Below the pieces are notes generated by a model, which worked only from the letters and a program-made list of their open reading frames with translations, did not search any database and had not been told where the DNA came from. Of a DNA stretch of 64,000 nucleotides, positions 42,750 to 52,801 are shown one piece after another (within the stretch, counting starts at the first letter, position 1; each line of letters begins with the position of its first letter). The translations under genes were made by a program, and so were the position numbers. Origin of the DNA: Halomonas ramblicola (GTDB lineage: Bacteria; Pseudomonadota; Gammaproteobacteria; Pseudomonadales; Halomonadaceae); NCBI RefSeq assembly GCF_030409215.1, contig NZ_JAUFPL010000032.1:315638-379637 (forward strand), written 5' to 3'.

Positions 42750-42764
42750 CGGAAATGGATTCCA
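42750..42764. promoter_or_regulatory. IclR-like box upstream of iclR
   Basis: CGGAAATGGATTCCA matches the known IclR-type consensus TGGAAATNATTTCCA with three differences. It lies 68 bp upstream of the IclR start codon, where autoregulation is common in the family. Confidence 0.45.
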
Positions 42765-42815
42765 CGCCTTCGGTGACCCGGCGCTCCGGCCGTGTCGGCG
42801 TCATGGCCGGAAGGG

Positions 42816-42839
42816 CACGGCCCCCCGTCGGAGGCCGTG
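42816..42839 (-). terminator. Hairpin downstream of the purine permease gene
   Basis: CACGGCC-N10-GGCCGTG forms a GC-rich stem 8 bp after the permease stop codon. There is no T-tract, so it may only reduce transcription into iclR. Confidence 0.45.
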
Positions 42840-42846
42840 GCAGGGG

Positions 42847-44190
42847 TCAGACATCGCTGCGGAACACCCGGTCCTGGCGGGGCAGGATCAGGTTGAGGAC
42901 GATGGCGCAGAGGGCGCCGGGGATCAGGCCCGATTCGATGATCGCCTGGACGTTCTCGGAGTACTCGGCGTAGAGCCCTTCCTGGGCGGGCAGGCCGATG
43001 GCGGCGGCCAGGGACATGGCGATGATCAGCATGTTGCGCTTGTTGAAGTCGATGCCGCTGAGCATCTTGATGCCGGCACTGGCGATCATGCCGAACATGA
43101 TCAGCACCGCGCCGCCCAGCACCGAGTTGGGGATGCTGGAGACCAGGCCGCCGAGCTTGGGTAGCAGGCCGGCGATGACCAGGAAGGCGCCGCCGATGGC
43201 CACCACGTAGCGGCTGACCACGCCGGTGAGGGCCACGATGCCGACGTTCTGGCTGAAGCTGATCTGCGGGTAGGCGTTGAAGATGGCGGCGAAGACGCTG
43301 GCCAGGCCGTCGGCCATGACGCCCCCGGAGAGCTCCTTCTGGGTGGGTTCGCGGTTCACCCCGCCGGCGGTGGTGCCGACGATGTCGCCGATCGACTCGG
43401 CGCAGGTCACCACGGCCAGCAGCACCACCGGCAGGATCGCCGCCAGGTGGAACTCCAGGCCGATGGCGAAGGGGATCGGCAGGGCGAACCAGTCGGCGGA
43501 GCCGATGGAGGAGAAGTCCACGTAGCCGAAGGCCACCGCGGCGGCGAAACCGGCGGCCAGGCCGGCGAGCGGCGAGATCTCCGACCAGATGCCGCGGCCG
43601 AACTGGTGCAGGCCGACGGTGACCACCAGCACCAGGCCGGCCAGCAGCAGGTGATGCAGGGAACCGAAGTCCTCGGCACCGAAGCCGCCCCCCGCATAGG
43701 CGAAGCCGACCGGCATCAGCAGGGTGCCGATCATGATCACGAAGGTCCCGGTCACCACCGGCGGGAAGAGGAAGCGGACCCAGGGCAGGAAGAGCCCCAC
43801 CAGGGCCATGGCCACGCCACCGCACAGGGCCGCGCCCAGGGCGGCGGGGATGCCCATGCCCACGGCGATGGGGATCAGCACCGGCACGAAGCCGAAGCTG
43901 GTGCCCATGACGATGGGCAGTCGGGCGCCGATCGGCCCGATCCCCAGCGACTGCACCAGGGTGGCGACCCCGGCGACGAACATCGCCGCCTGGATCATCA
44001 GCGTGGTCTGCTCCTCCGACAGGCCGGCGGCACCGGCGATGATGATGGGCACCGTGACGTTGCTGACGAACATGGCCAGTACGTGCTGGATGCCCAGCGG
44101 GATGGCGCGGCCGAGCGGCGGCATCGCGTTGACGTCCTGGGTGCTGCGCACCCCGGGCTGGTCGGCCTTGGCGGCTTCGGGAGTCGACAT
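42847..44190 (-). CDS. NCS2-family purine/uracil permease
   Basis: The ATG at 44190 has AGGAGAGG 6 bases upstream and gives 447 residues. About 12-14 hydrophobic segments are present, with NCS2 family marks: GIQHVLAMFVSNVTVPIIIAGAAGL near 35-60, MGTSFGFVPVLIPIAVGMGIPAALGA near 100, the conserved CAESIGDIVGTT near 260 and NAYPQISFSQNVGIVALTGVVSRYV near 315. NCS2 members move uracil, xanthine, uric acid or guanine with protons. The 8-oxoguanine/guanine deaminase gene lies just upstream, so a purine is the likely substrate. Confidence 0.92.
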   Translation of the reverse strand: MSTPEAAKADQPGVRSTQDVNAMPPLGRAIPLGIQHVLAMFVSNVTVPIIIAGAAGLSEEQTTLMIQAAMFVAGVATLVQSLGIGPIGARLPIVMGTSFGFVPVLIPIAVGMGIPAALGAALCGGVAMALVGLFLPWVRFLFPPVVTGTFVIMIGTLLMPVGFAYAGGGFGAEDFGSLHHLLLAGLVLVVTVGLHQFGRGIWSEISPLAGLAAGFAAAVAFGYVDFSSIGSADWFALPIPFAIGLEFHLAAILPVVLLAVVTCAESIGDIVGTTAGGVNREPTQKELSGGVMADGLASVFAAIFNAYPQISFSQNVGIVALTGVVSRYVVAIGGAFLVIAGLLPKLGGLVSSIPNSVLGGAVLIMFGMIASAGIKMLSGIDFNKRNMLIIAMSLAAAIGLPAQEGLYAEYSENVQAIIESGLIPGALCAIVLNLILPRQDRVFRSDV

Positions 44191-44243
44191 GGAACCTCTC
44201 CTGTTGTCGTTGTGGGGAGTGGGGTTGGTCCAGCGGTTTGCCC

Positions 44244-45599
44244 TTAGAGGGCGCGGCGCAGTTCGGCGGCCGCGGCGTCGTGGCGGGCCAGCAGGGCCGC
44301 CAGGTCGAGGCCCACCGGCTGGCCGTCGCTGACGCGCCATTCGCCGGCCACCATGACCCGGTCGGCGCGGTGCGCGCCGCACAGCAGCAGCGCCGCCACC
44401 GGGTTCTCGGCGCCGGAGAAACGCGCCTCGTCGAGGGTGAACAGGGCCAGGTCGGCCTGCCGGCCCGGCGCCAGGCGGCCGATGTCATCGCGGCCCAGGC
44501 AGCGGGCCGAGCCGGCCGTCGCCCAGCGGATCACGTCGTCATGGGTGACCCGGCTGGGGGAGTAGCGCAGCCGCCCCAGCAGCAGCGCCTGACGCATCTC
44601 CTTGGCGAGGTTGGAGTGATCGTTGGAGGCCGAGCCATCCACCGCCAGCCCCACCGGGCAGCCGGCGGCCTCCAGCTCCAGGGTGCGGCACATGCCGGAG
44701 CCGAGCACCATGTTGGAGGAGGGGCAGTGGGCGATGCCGGTGCCGGCCGCGCCGAGCCGGGCCACCTCCTCGTCGTCGAAGTGGATGCCGTGGGCCAGCC
44801 AGGTGCGATCGGAGAGCCAGCCGGTGGCCTCCAGGTAGTCCAGCGGGCGCATGCCGAACAGCTTGAGGCAGTAGTTCGTCTCGTCCTCGGTCTCGGCGAG
44901 GTGGGTATGCAGGCGGACGTCGCGCGCCTCGGCCAGGCGGGCGCTCTCCTGCATCAGCTCGCGGCTGACCGAGAAGGGCGAGCAGGGGGCCAGCGCGATG
45001 GAGACCATGGCGCCCTCGCCGCGCTGGTGATAGGCGTCGATGAGGCGGGCGCTCTCGTCGAGGATGGTGGTCTCGTCCTGCACCACCGACTGGGGCGGCA
45101 GGCCGCCGTCGTCGCGTCCCACGCTCATCGAGCCGCGGGTCAGGGCGGCGCGCACACCCAGGCGGCGGGCGGTGTCCACCTGGACGTCGATGGCGTTGGC
45201 CAGGGCGCCGGAGAAGACGTAGTGGTGATCGGCCACCGTGGTGCAGCCGGACATCAACAGCTCCACCATGGCCAGCTCGCTGGCCAGCGCCAGCTGCTCC
45301 TCGGTGAGGTTGGCCCAGACCTCGTAGAGGGTGGTCAGCCAGGGAAAGAGTTCCTTGTTCAGGGCCGGGGAGTAGGCCCGGGTCAGGGTCTGGTAGAAGT
45401 GGTGATGGGTATTGACCAGGCCCGGCAGCAGCACATGGCGCGAGGCGTCGAAGACGCTGTCCACCGGCATGGCGGGGGACCCGCCGTCGGGCACCGCCTC
45501 CAGGATGCGATCTCCCTGGACCACGACGCCGCCGGCGGCGTCCGGGTCGCTGCAGGCGAGCGGCCGGCGGATCCACAGGGTCTGGATAGGCTGGGGCAT
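44244..45599 (-). CDS. 8-oxoguanine deaminase-like amidohydrolase
   Basis: The ATG at 45599 has AGGAGG 6 bases upstream and gives 451 residues. Amidohydrolase metal motifs are intact: NTHHHFYQTLTRA near 67-79, HTHLAETEDE near 230, HGIHFDDEE near 275 and the catalytic Asp in DGSASNDHSNLAKEM near 320. The N-terminal RHVLLPGLVNTHHH and HCPSSNMVLGSG segments match the 8-oxoguanine deaminases described in Pseudomonas aeruginosa. The enzyme would turn 8-oxoguanine into urate; a related guanine or isoguanine role is possible. It lies upstream of the permease in one run. Confidence 0.87.
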   Translation of the reverse strand: MPQPIQTLWIRRPLACSDPDAAGGVVVQGDRILEAVPDGGSPAMPVDSVFDASRHVLLPGLVNTHHHFYQTLTRAYSPALNKELFPWLTTLYEVWANLTEEQLALASELAMVELLMSGCTTVADHHYVFSGALANAIDVQVDTARRLGVRAALTRGSMSVGRDDGGLPPQSVVQDETTILDESARLIDAYHQRGEGAMVSIALAPCSPFSVSRELMQESARLAEARDVRLHTHLAETEDETNYCLKLFGMRPLDYLEATGWLSDRTWLAHGIHFDDEEVARLGAAGTGIAHCPSSNMVLGSGMCRTLELEAAGCPVGLAVDGSASNDHSNLAKEMRQALLLGRLRYSPSRVTHDDVIRWATAGSARCLGRDDIGRLAPGRQADLALFTLDEARFSGAENPVAALLLCGAHRADRVMVAGEWRVSDGQPVGLDLAALLARHDAAAAELRRAL

Positions 45600-45728
45600 G
45601 TTGTCCTCCTGTCGGCCGACGAGCGGCCTCTGAATGGACAAAGGGTTACCCAAGTCTGGCCGAGGGCGTTGCCTTGGTTCAGGTGCCTTTGCGCTGGTGT
45701 GTACTCTGCATTGAACAATTGAAAGCAC

Positions 45729-45742
45729 TTTGTGTGTACAAA
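45729..45742. promoter_or_regulatory. Palindrome upstream of the deaminase gene
   Basis: TTTGT-N4-ACAAA lies about 130 bp upstream of the deaminase start codon, in the gap before the serA terminator. It is a weak candidate operator for a GntR- or IclR-type regulator. Confidence 0.3.
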
Positions 45743-45814
45743 ATGCGCGGAGGCTACAGAACTGTCAAGCGTCACCATCCTGGATCGGTGCGGACGAAGG
45801 GCGAACGCCCCAAC

Positions 45815-45845
45815 GAAAACCGCCGCGTCGAGACGACGCGGCGGT
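45815..45845 (-). terminator. Intrinsic terminator of serA
   Basis: On the minus strand a perfect 12-bp stem with a 3-base loop is followed by TTTT, 25 bp after the serA stop codon. This is a standard intrinsic terminator. Confidence 0.85.
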
Positions 45846-45869
45846 GTGGGCAACGGAGGCGGGACGGGA

Positions 45870-47120
45870 TCAGGCGCCCTGGCCGGCCTCGGAATAGAGC
45901 ACCCGCACCTTGAGGGTATGCGCCACCTGGCGCAGGGCGTCCAGGGCCTGGGGACCATAGGCTTTGTCCACGTCGATCACCACGTAGCCGACCTTCTCGT
46001 TGGTCTGCAGGTACTGGCCGGCGATGTTGATGCCGTTCTCGGAGAGCACCCGGTTGATCTCGGACAGCACGCCCGGCACGTTGTCGTGGATATGCAGCAG
46101 GCGATGCTTGCCCGGGTGGGACGGCAGGGCCACCTCGGGGAAGTTGACCGAGGTGACGGTGGTGCCGTTGTCGGAATAGGTGACCAGCTTCTCGGAGACC
46201 TCGATGCCGATGTTCTCCTGGGCCTCCAGGGTGGAGCCGCCGATGTGCGGAGTGAGGATGACGTTGTGCAGGCCGCGCAGGGGGCTCTCGAACTCATCGT
46301 CGTTGCCCTTGGGCTCCACCGGGAAGACGTCCACGGCGGCGCCGCTGAGGCGGCCCTCGCGGATCGCCTCGGCCAGGGCCTCGATCACCACCACGCTGCC
46401 GCGGGAGGCGTTGATCAGGATGCTGCCCGGCTTCATCTGGGCGATCTGCTCGGCGCCGATCATCCACTTGGTGGAGGCCAGCTCGGGCACGTGCAGGCTG
46501 ACCACGTCGGCGCGGGCCAGCAGCTCCTCGAGGCTCGCCACCTGGCGGGCGTTGCCCATGCCCAGCTTGGTGATGACGTCGTAGTAGATGACATCGAAGC
46601 CCAGCGATTCGGCGAGCACCGAGAGCTGGGAGCCGATGCTGCCGTAGCCGACGATGCCGAGCGTCTTGCCGCGCGCCTCGTGGGACTTCCTGGCGCTCTT
46701 CAGCCAGCCGCCCTCATGGGCGCGGGCGTTCTTCTCGGGGATGCCGCGCAGCAGCATGATCGCCTCGGCCAGCACCAGCTCGGCCACCGAGCGGGTGTTG
46801 GAATAGGGGGCGTTGAATACCGGGATGCCGCGGATCAGGGCGGCGCCCAGGTCGACCTGGTTGGTACCGATGCAGAAGCAGCCCACGGCCACCAGCTTCT
46901 CGGCGGCGGCGAATACCCGCTCGTTGAGCTGGGTGCGCGAGCGGATGCCGATGAAGTGGACATCGCGGATCTTCTCGATCAGCGATGCCTCGTCCAGCGA
47001 GGTGGGCAGGTGCTCGATGTTGGAGTACCCGGCATTGCGCAGATTGTCCACCGCGCTCTGGTGGATGCCCTCGAGCAGCAGGATCTTGATCTTGCTCTTG
47101 TCCAGGGACGTCTTGGCCAT
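45870..47120 (-). CDS. serA: D-3-phosphoglycerate dehydrogenase
   Basis: A 416-residue NAD-dependent enzyme (E. coli SerA 410) that makes 3-phosphohydroxypyruvate, the first step of serine synthesis. Marks are FIGIRSRTQLNE near 56, the Rossmann loop LGIVGYGSIGSQLSVLAESLG near 155, NASRGSVV with the catalytic Arg nearby, and LTPHIGGSTLEAQENIG with the catalytic His near 292. The C-terminal ACT domain (HDNVPGVLSEINRVLSENGINIAGQYLQ) suggests serine feedback. The open frame upstream of 47120 is a shadow of xseB and ispA. It is divergent from xseB. Confidence 0.96.
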   Translation of the reverse strand: MAKTSLDKSKIKILLLEGIHQSAVDNLRNAGYSNIEHLPTSLDEASLIEKIRDVHFIGIRSRTQLNERVFAAAEKLVAVGCFCIGTNQVDLGAALIRGIPVFNAPYSNTRSVAELVLAEAIMLLRGIPEKNARAHEGGWLKSARKSHEARGKTLGIVGYGSIGSQLSVLAESLGFDVIYYDVITKLGMGNARQVASLEELLARADVVSLHVPELASTKWMIGAEQIAQMKPGSILINASRGSVVVIEALAEAIREGRLSGAAVDVFPVEPKGNDDEFESPLRGLHNVILTPHIGGSTLEAQENIGIEVSEKLVTYSDNGTTVTSVNFPEVALPSHPGKHRLLHIHDNVPGVLSEINRVLSENGINIAGQYLQTNEKVGYVVIDVDKAYGPQALDALRQVAHTLKVRVLYSEAGQGA

Positions 47121-47343
47121 GGTCGAATCAACCCCTTCCGGCGCGAGCCGCATGCAGTGTCGTGTTGAGTAGATGAGAGGGCGCCATGGTAGCACAGCCA
47201 GCGAATGAGCCAGGATGAAAAAGCTGCGCTGCCACATGAACCGCATGCAAGTTGCCGGGGGCGGGCCCGGGGCAGACGACCCCCGGGGTGGAGCGTGTAT
47301 ACTGTCGCCTTTCAGGATGCCGGATGGTGCGGCGAGGAGACCC

Positions 47344-47622
47344 ATGGCAGAGCGCAACGACAAGCCGGACGACGAGGCGGCGCCCCCCGCGGATTTCGCC
47401 GCCACCGTCGAGCGGCTGGAGGGCCTGGTGGCCCGGCTCGAGGCCGGCGAGCTGTCGCTGGAGGAGGCCCTGGCCGCCTTCGAGGAGGGCGTGCGCCTGA
47501 CCCGCGATGCCCAGCGCCGGCTCGACGAGGCGGAGCTGCGGGTGCGCACCCTCACCGAGGGCCCCGAGGGCGTGGAGCTCGAGCCCTTCGCCCCACCGAC
47601 GGAGGACGACGGTGAACGCTGA
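47344..47622 (+). CDS. xseB: Exodeoxyribonuclease VII small subunit
   Basis: The ATG at 47344 has GAGGAG 8 bases upstream. The 92-residue protein has the XseB core FAATVERLEGLVARLEAGELSLEEALAAFEEGVRLTRDAQRRLDEAELRV at about 17-67, a helical hairpin that joins XseA. Its first gene position in xseB-ispA-dxs is the same as in E. coli. The gene overlaps ispA by 11 bp, so they are translated together. A TATACT -10-like element lies about 40 bp upstream. Confidence 0.93.
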   Translation: MAERNDKPDDEAAPPADFAATVERLEGLVARLEAGELSLEEALAAFEEGVRLTRDAQRRLDEAELRVRTLTEGPEGVELEPFAPPTEDDGER

Positions 47623-48496
47623 GGCCCTGACGGCCGCGCTGGCCGCGGATCGCGCGCGGGTCGATGCCCGCCTGGAGGCGCTGTTCGCCGGGCGTCGGGC
47701 GCCCTCGCCGCGCCTCGAGGCGGCCATGCGCCACGGCGTGCTGGTGGGCGGCAAGCGGCTGCGCCCGCTGCTGGTGTATGCCGCCGGTCGCGCCCTGGGT
47801 GCCACCGATGCGGCCCTGGACACCCCGGCCATGGCCATCGAGCTGATCCACGCCTACTCCCTGGTCCACGACGACTTGCCGGCCATGGACGACGACGACC
47901 TGCGTCGCGGCCAGCCCACGGTGCACCGGGCCTATGACGAGGCCACGGCGATACTCGCCGGCGACGCCCTCCAGGCGCTGGCCTTCGAAATGATCGCCCG
48001 CTCGGGGCACCCGCGTCTGGCGGCGATGATCGGCAGCCTCGCCGAGGCCGCCGGCCGCGACGGCATGGTGGGTGGCCAGGCGCTGGATCTCGCCGCCGTG
48101 GGCGGCCATCCCGACGCCGAGGCGCTGGCCACCATGCACGCCCACAAGACCGGCGCACTGATCCGCGCCGCCGTGCGTCTCGGCGGGCTCACCGCGGTGG
48201 CCGAGGACGACCCGCGCCTCGCCGCCCTGGACGCATACGCCCGGGCCATCGGCCTGGCCTTCCAGATCCACGACGACGTGCTCGACGTGACCGGCGACAC
48301 CGCCACCCTGGGCAAGGCCTCGGGGGCCGACGCCGCGCGGGACAAGCCCACCTACCCCAGCCTGCTGGGGCTGGCGGGCGCCCGCGACCGTGCCGCCGCG
48401 CTGGTCGAGGAGGCCGTGGCCGCCCTGGCGCCGCTCGGCGCGCCCGGCGCGCCCCTGGGGGCCCTGGCCCGCTACATGATCGAGCGTGACCACTGA
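47612..48496 (+). CDS. ispA: Geranyl/farnesyl diphosphate synthase
   Basis: The GTG at 47612, with GGAGG just upstream, gives 294 residues, close to E. coli IspA (299). The two Asp-rich motifs that bind magnesium and diphosphate are present: [19 protein letters not shown] near 85-100 and [13 protein letters not shown] near 218. [14 protein letters not shown] near 44 binds the substrate. It makes farnesyl diphosphate from C5 units for ubiquinone and cell-wall lipid carriers. It overlaps xseB and is followed 16 bp later by dxs, which supplies the pathway. Confidence 0.95.
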   Translation: MNAEALTAALAADRARVDARLEALFAGRRAPSPRLEAAMRHGVLVGGKRLRPLLVYAAGRALGATDAALDTPAMAIELIHAYSLVHDDLPAMDDDDLRRGQPTVHRAYDEATAILAGDALQALAFEMIARSGHPRLAAMIGSLAEAAGRDGMVGGQALDLAAVGGHPDAEALATMHAHKTGALIRAAVRLGGLTAVAEDDPRLAALDAYARAIGLAFQIHDDVLDVTGDTATLGKASGADAARDKPTYPSLLGLAGARDRAAALVEEAVAALAPLGAPGAPLGALARYMIERDH

Positions 48497-48512
48497 CACG
48501 ACAGATGCCCAC

Positions 48513-50489
48513 ATGAAGCTGTTCGATGACATTCCCGTCGAGCGCCCGGCCACGCCGCTGCTCGACACCCTGGACACCCCGGCCGCGCTGCGCGCCATGT
48601 CCACCTCGCAGTTGCTGCAGGTGGCCGACGAGCTGCGCGCCTACCTGCTCTACAGCGTGGGCGTCTCCGGGGGCCACTTCGGGGCCGGCCTGGGCGTGGT
48701 GGAGCTCACCGTGGCGCTGCACCAGGCGCTGGAGACGCCCCACGACCGCCTGGTGTGGGACGTTGGCCACCAGGCCTATCCCCACAAGATCCTCACCGGG
48801 CGCCGCGAGGCGATGCCGGGCATCCGCCACTACGGCGGCCTGGCCGCCTTTCCGCGGCGTGCCGAGTCCGAGTACGATACCTTCGGCGTGGGCCACTCCA
48901 GTACCTCCCTCTCGGCGGCCCTGGGCATGGCCCTGGCCGCCCGCATGCGCGGCGAGAAGCGGCGGGTCTGTGCGGTCATCGGCGACGGCGCCCTGACCGC
49001 CGGCATGGCCTTCGAGGCCCTGGCCCATGCCGGCCACGTGGACGCCAACCTGCTGGTGGTGCTCAACGACAACGAGATGTCGATCTCCGAGAACGTCGGC
49101 GGCATCGCCAGCTACCTGGCGCGCATCCTGACCAGCAAGCCCTACACCACCATGCGCGAGGGCGGCAAGAAGGTGCTCTCCCACCTGCCCGGCGCCCTGG
49201 AGCTGGCGCGGCGCACCGAGGAGCACATGAAGGGCATGGTCAGCCCGGCCACCCTCTTCGAGGAGATGGGCTTCAACTACATCGGGCCCATCGACGGCCA
49301 CGACCTGCCGCTGCTGCTGCAGACCCTGCGCAACATGCGCGACCTCGAGGGGCCCCAGTTCCTGCACGTCAAGACCTGCAAGGGCAAGGGCTTCCTGCCC
49401 GCCGAGGCCGACCCCATCGGCTACCACGCCATCACCAAGCTGGAGAAGAACGACGAGGCGCCGCTGGCCCCGGTGGCGCCGGCGCCCGTCGCCAAGAAGA
49501 AGAACGATCAATTGCGCCCGAAGCCGCGCAAGTACTGCAACGTCTTCGGCGACTGGCTGTGCGACATGGCCGCCGTCGACGAACGCCTGGTGGGGATCAC
49601 CCCGGCCATGCGCGAGGGCTCCGACCTGGTGCGTTTCTCCCAGGAGTATCCGGAGCGCTACTACGACGTGGCCATCGCCGAACAGCATGCCCTGACCCTG
49701 GCCGCGGGCCTGGCCTGCGAGGCCATGAAGCCGGTGGTGGCCATCTACTCCACCTTCCTGCAGCGCGGTTACGACCAGCTGATCCACGACGTGGCGGTGC
49801 AGGAGCTGGACGTCACCTTCGCCATCGATCGTGCCGGCCTGGTGGGCGAGGACGGGCCCACCCACCACGGCGCCCTGGACCTCGCCTACCTGCGCTGCGT
49901 GCCGGGCATGGTGGTGCTGGCGCCGGCCGACGAGGCGGAGTGCCGGGCCATGCTCAGCGCCGCCTACCACCATCCCGGCCCGGCGGCGGTGCGCTACCCG
50001 CGGGGGACCGGGCCCGGCGTCGAGATCCCCGATCACCTGGAGCCCATCGCCATCGGCCAGGCCGAAGCGCGTCGCCAGGGCGGCACCGAGGCGGGCCGGC
50101 GCGTCGCCCTGCTGGCCTTCGGTAGCCTCAATGGCCCGGCGGGCGAGGTGGCCGAGCGGCTGGATGCCACCCACCTCAACATGCGCTCGGTGAAGCCCCT
50201 GGACCGCAAGGCGATCCTGGCGGCCGCCGCCGACCACGACCTGCTGGTCACCCTGGAGGAGAACGTGGTGGCCGGCGGCGCCGGCGGCGCCGTCGATGAG
50301 CTGCTGGCCGCCGAGGGCGTGGCGGTCCGGGTCCTCAACCTGGGCCTGCCCGACGCCTTCGTGGAGCACGGCAAGCCCGCCGAACTGCTGACCGAGTGCG
50401 GCCTGGACGCCGACGGCATCGAGGCCTCCATTCGTGCCCGGCTCGCGGCCGATGACGTTTCCATGCGCTACGGGAAGACTTCATGTTGA
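48513..50489 (+). CDS. dxs: 1-deoxy-D-xylulose-5-phosphate synthase
   Basis: A 658-residue thiamine-diphosphate enzyme that condenses pyruvate and glyceraldehyde 3-phosphate in the first step of the MEP isoprenoid pathway. Marks are [17 protein letters not shown] near 80, [12 protein letters not shown] near 127, the cofactor site [18 protein letters not shown] near 155 with [12 protein letters not shown], and [17 protein letters not shown] near 390. The ATG at 48513 is chosen; a GTG at 48486 in frame would overlap the ispA end. It overlaps djlA by 7 bp. Confidence 0.96.
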   Translation: MKLFDDIPVERPATPLLDTLDTPAALRAMSTSQLLQVADELRAYLLYSVGVSGGHFGAGLGVVELTVALHQALETPHDRLVWDVGHQAYPHKILTGRREAMPGIRHYGGLAAFPRRAESEYDTFGVGHSSTSLSAALGMALAARMRGEKRRVCAVIGDGALTAGMAFEALAHAGHVDANLLVVLNDNEMSISENVGGIASYLARILTSKPYTTMREGGKKVLSHLPGALELARRTEEHMKGMVSPATLFEEMGFNYIGPIDGHDLPLLLQTLRNMRDLEGPQFLHVKTCKGKGFLPAEADPIGYHAITKLEKNDEAPLAPVAPAPVAKKKNDQLRPKPRKYCNVFGDWLCDMAAVDERLVGITPAMREGSDLVRFSQEYPERYYDVAIAEQHALTLAAGLACEAMKPVVAIYSTFLQRGYDQLIHDVAVQELDVTFAIDRAGLVGEDGPTHHGALDLAYLRCVPGMVVLAPADEAECRAMLSAAYHHPGPAAVRYPRGTGPGVEIPDHLEPIAIGQAEARRQGGTEAGRRVALLAFGSLNGPAGEVAERLDATHLNMRSVKPLDRKAILAAAADHDLLVTLEENVVAGGAGGAVDELLAAEGVAVRVLNLGLPDAFVEHGKPAELLTECGLDADGIEASIRARLAADDVSMRYGKTSC

Positions 50490-51244
50490 TCGTCGTACTG
50501 ATCGGTGCCTTCCTCGGCTTCCTGGCCGGTGGGCCCCTGGGGCTGCTGGTCGGCGGCGGGCTCGGTTACTGGCTCGCCGCGCGCCTGCGCCGCAGCATGC
50601 TGGGGCGGCTGGCCGCGTCGCAGTCTCAGTTCCTCGAATCGACCTTCGCGATCATGGGCTGCATGTGCAAGGCCGATGGCCAGGTCACCGAGGAGGAACT
50701 GGAGGCCTCGCGCCAGTTGTGGGATCGCCTGCGGCTGAACGAGGCCCAGCGCGCCAAGGCGCGGGCCGACTTCACTCGCGGCAAGGCAGCGGACTTCGAC
50801 CTGGAGGCGGAGCTGGCCCGGGTGCGCCGGATCGTGGGTAACCAGCCCGCCCTGCGCCAGGTGTTCCTGCAGGTCCAGCTGGCGGCGATCGCCGCGGATG
50901 GGCGGCTGCATCCCGCCGAGCACGACATGCTGATGCGCGTGGTGCGCGGGCTGGGCTGCTCCGAGGCGGAGATTGCCCAGATCGAGGCCATGCTGCGCGG
51001 CGCCTCCGAGGCGCCGGGCGAGCAGGGGCCCTCCCTCGAGGATGCCTACCGGGTGCTGGGGGTCGAAGAGGACGCCAGCGATGCCGAGCTCAAGCGCGCC
51101 TATCGCCGCCTGATGAGCCAGAACCATCCCGACAAGCTCGCCGCCAAGGGCCTGCCCGAGAGCATGCGCGAAGTCGCCCAAGAGCGCACCAGCGAGATCG
51201 GCAACGCCTACGAGCGCATCCGCCGGGCAAGGGCCGCCGCCTGA
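50483..51244 (+). CDS. djlA: DnaJ-like co-chaperone DjlA
   Basis: A 253-residue membrane-anchored co-chaperone. The N-terminus is a Gly-rich transmembrane segment ([30 protein letters not shown]), the middle a TerB-like helical domain ([30 protein letters not shown], later [16 protein letters not shown]), and the C-terminal 70 residues a J domain with the DnaK-activating HPD in [17 protein letters not shown]. This three-part layout is specific to DjlA. In Halomonas-like and Pseudomonas genomes it is not always next to dxs, but overlap by 7 bp suggests cotranscription here. Confidence 0.93.
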   Translation: MLIVVLIGAFLGFLAGGPLGLLVGGGLGYWLAARLRRSMLGRLAASQSQFLESTFAIMGCMCKADGQVTEEELEASRQLWDRLRLNEAQRAKARADFTRGKAADFDLEAELARVRRIVGNQPALRQVFLQVQLAAIAADGRLHPAEHDMLMRVVRGLGCSEAEIAQIEAMLRGASEAPGEQGPSLEDAYRVLGVEEDASDAELKRAYRRLMSQNHPDKLAAKGLPESMREVAQERTSEIGNAYERIRRARAAA

Positions 51245-51313
51245 GTCTGGCTATCCAGTCCGATGGCTCGGCGGTTGCCGGGGACAGCGCAAGACGAGTT
51301 GCTGGGAGTCTGG

Positions 51314-51985
51314 TTAGCCGGAGAAGGGCAGCACGGCAGCAAAGACCGCGAAGTAGTGGCAGGTGCTGCCGCCGAGGACGAACAGGTGCCAGATGGCGTG
51401 GTTGAAGGGGATCGCCTGGATCGCATAGAAGATCACGCCGAGGGTGTAGGTGATGCCGCCGGCGACCAGCAGGGCGATGCCGGTTGACGAGAGGCTCGCC
51501 GCCAGCTCGCCGCCGGCGAAGACCACCAGCCAGCCCATCACCAGGTAGATCGTCACGCGCAGCACGGCGAAGCGATGCGGCCAGAGCAGCTTGCAGGCGA
51601 TGCCGCCCAGCGCCAGCGACCAGACGATGGCGAACAGGGTCCAGCCGGTGGGGCCGCGCATGTTGACCAGCAGGAAGGGGGTATAGGTGCCGGCGATCAG
51701 CAGGTAGATGGCGCAGTGGTCGAGCAGCTGGAATAGACGCTTCAGCCGTGGGTGGTGGACGCCGTGGTAGAGGGCCGAGACGGTATAGAGCAACACCAGG
51801 GTGGTGCCGTAGAGGCTGATGCCGACGATCTTCCAGGGATCGACATCCGTGGCCAGCCCGGCCAGCACGAGCAGTACCGTGACCCCGGCCAGGCTGAGCA
51901 CCGCCCCCACACCGTGGCTGATGCTATGCAGAAACTCCTCGACGATGCTGTAGTGAGGCTCGCCTTCCGGCGCGGCGTGAGGCAT
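51314..51985 (-). CDS. Hemolysin III/PAQR-family membrane protein
   Basis: The ATG at 51985, with GGAG nearby, gives 223 residues; an ATG at 52027 is a weaker choice. Seven hydrophobic segments and the family motifs EEFLHSISHGVGAVLSLAGVTVL (first His pair), SALYHGVHHP, and the C-terminal FNHAIWHLFVLGGSTCHYFAV are present. These His residues make the metal site of the PAQR fold. The name hemolysin III is historic and does not show toxicity; the cell role is not established. Confidence 0.9.
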   Translation of the reverse strand: MPHAAPEGEPHYSIVEEFLHSISHGVGAVLSLAGVTVLLVLAGLATDVDPWKIVGISLYGTTLVLLYTVSALYHGVHHPRLKRLFQLLDHCAIYLLIAGTYTPFLLVNMRGPTGWTLFAIVWSLALGGIACKLLWPHRFAVLRVTIYLVMGWLVVFAGGELAASLSSTGIALLVAGGITYTLGVIFYAIQAIPFNHAIWHLFVLGGSTCHYFAVFAAVLPFSG

Positions 51986-52031
51986 CGGAGACTCCCCATG
52001 ATCCGGAGCGGCCCCGACACCGGCCATCGGT

Positions 52032-52667
52032 TCAGGGCTTACGTTCGATATCCACGTCGTCGGCCTGGGTGAAGTCGCCCAGGACCATCATGTGGCCCAG
52101 CTTGCCGGCCTTGGTGGATAGATAGTGCTCGTTATGAGGGTTGAGACCCGTAGTCAGCGGCACGCGTTCCGCCACGCTGACCCCGGCCTTGGTCAGGGCG
52201 TCGACCTTGCGCGGGTTGTTGGTCATCAGCCGCAGGCCGCTGACGCCCAGGTGCTCGAGCATCGGCACGCAGAGGTCGTAGCGGCGCAGGTCGGCGCCGA
52301 AGCCGAGGCGTTCGTTGGCCTCCACGGTGTCGGCGCCCTGATCCTGCAGGTGGTAGGCGCGGATCTTGTTGAGCAGGCCGATGCCGCGGCCTTCCTGGCG
52401 CAGGTAGAGCAGTACGCCGCGCCCCTCGTCGGCGATGCGCTTGAGCGCCTCCTGCAGTTGGTAGCCGCAGTCGCAGCGCATGGAGAAGAGGGCATCGCCG
52501 GTCAGACATTCGGAGTGCACCCGCCCCAGCACCGGCTCGCCGTCGGCCACGTCGCCCAGGGTCAGGGCGATGTGATCCTTGCCGGTGGCCTCGTCCTCGA
52601 AGCCGTGCATGGTGAAGGTGGCCCAGGGGGTGGGCAGCCGGGAGGCGGCGATGAAGCGAATCGTCAC
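52032..52667 (-). CDS. ribA: GTP cyclohydrolase II
   Basis: A 211-residue enzyme that opens GTP to the first riboflavin precursor. The zinc-binding motif [24 protein letters not shown] (three Cys) is at about 49-72, followed by [25 protein letters not shown] and the C-terminal [18 protein letters not shown]. The catalytic Tyr in the RAYHLQD part is kept. It stands alone, without other rib genes, and lies 46 bp upstream of the hemolysin III gene on the same strand. Confidence 0.96.
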   Translation of the reverse strand: MTIRFIAASRLPTPWATFTMHGFEDEATGKDHIALTLGDVADGEPVLGRVHSECLTGDALFSMRCDCGYQLQEALKRIADEGRGVLLYLRQEGRGIGLLNKIRAYHLQDQGADTVEANERLGFGADLRRYDLCVPMLEHLGVSGLRLMTNNPRKVDALTKAGVSVAERVPLTTGLNPHNEHYLSTKAGKLGHMMVLGDFTQADDVDIERKP

Positions 52668-52801
52668 GGGGTACCTCGGAGTCAGACCTCGGCGATGCCG
52701 ACGGGTGGGCCCCTAGTCTATCAGGAAGCCGTGCCGGGCTCACGACCGTGGCCCGGGCATCGGGTACAATGCGGGGCACATTTCCCGTGGATGACCGCCG
52801 C

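Noticed and set aside
41855..44488. An 877-residue open frame on the minus strand over iclR and the permease
   Set aside because: The first 600 codons are in another frame from the real permease and deaminase and have shadow composition; IclR starts at the GTG at 42682.
45870..48158. A 762-residue open frame on the minus strand covering serA, xseB and ispA
   Set aside because: Only the part from 47120 down is SerA. The upstream part is Arg/Pro-rich shadow sequence antisense to xseB and ispA, and SerA has its normal start.
51314..51985. Hemolysin III as a virulence factor
   Set aside because: The family is a widespread membrane hydrolase-like fold with no shown toxic role in such bacteria.
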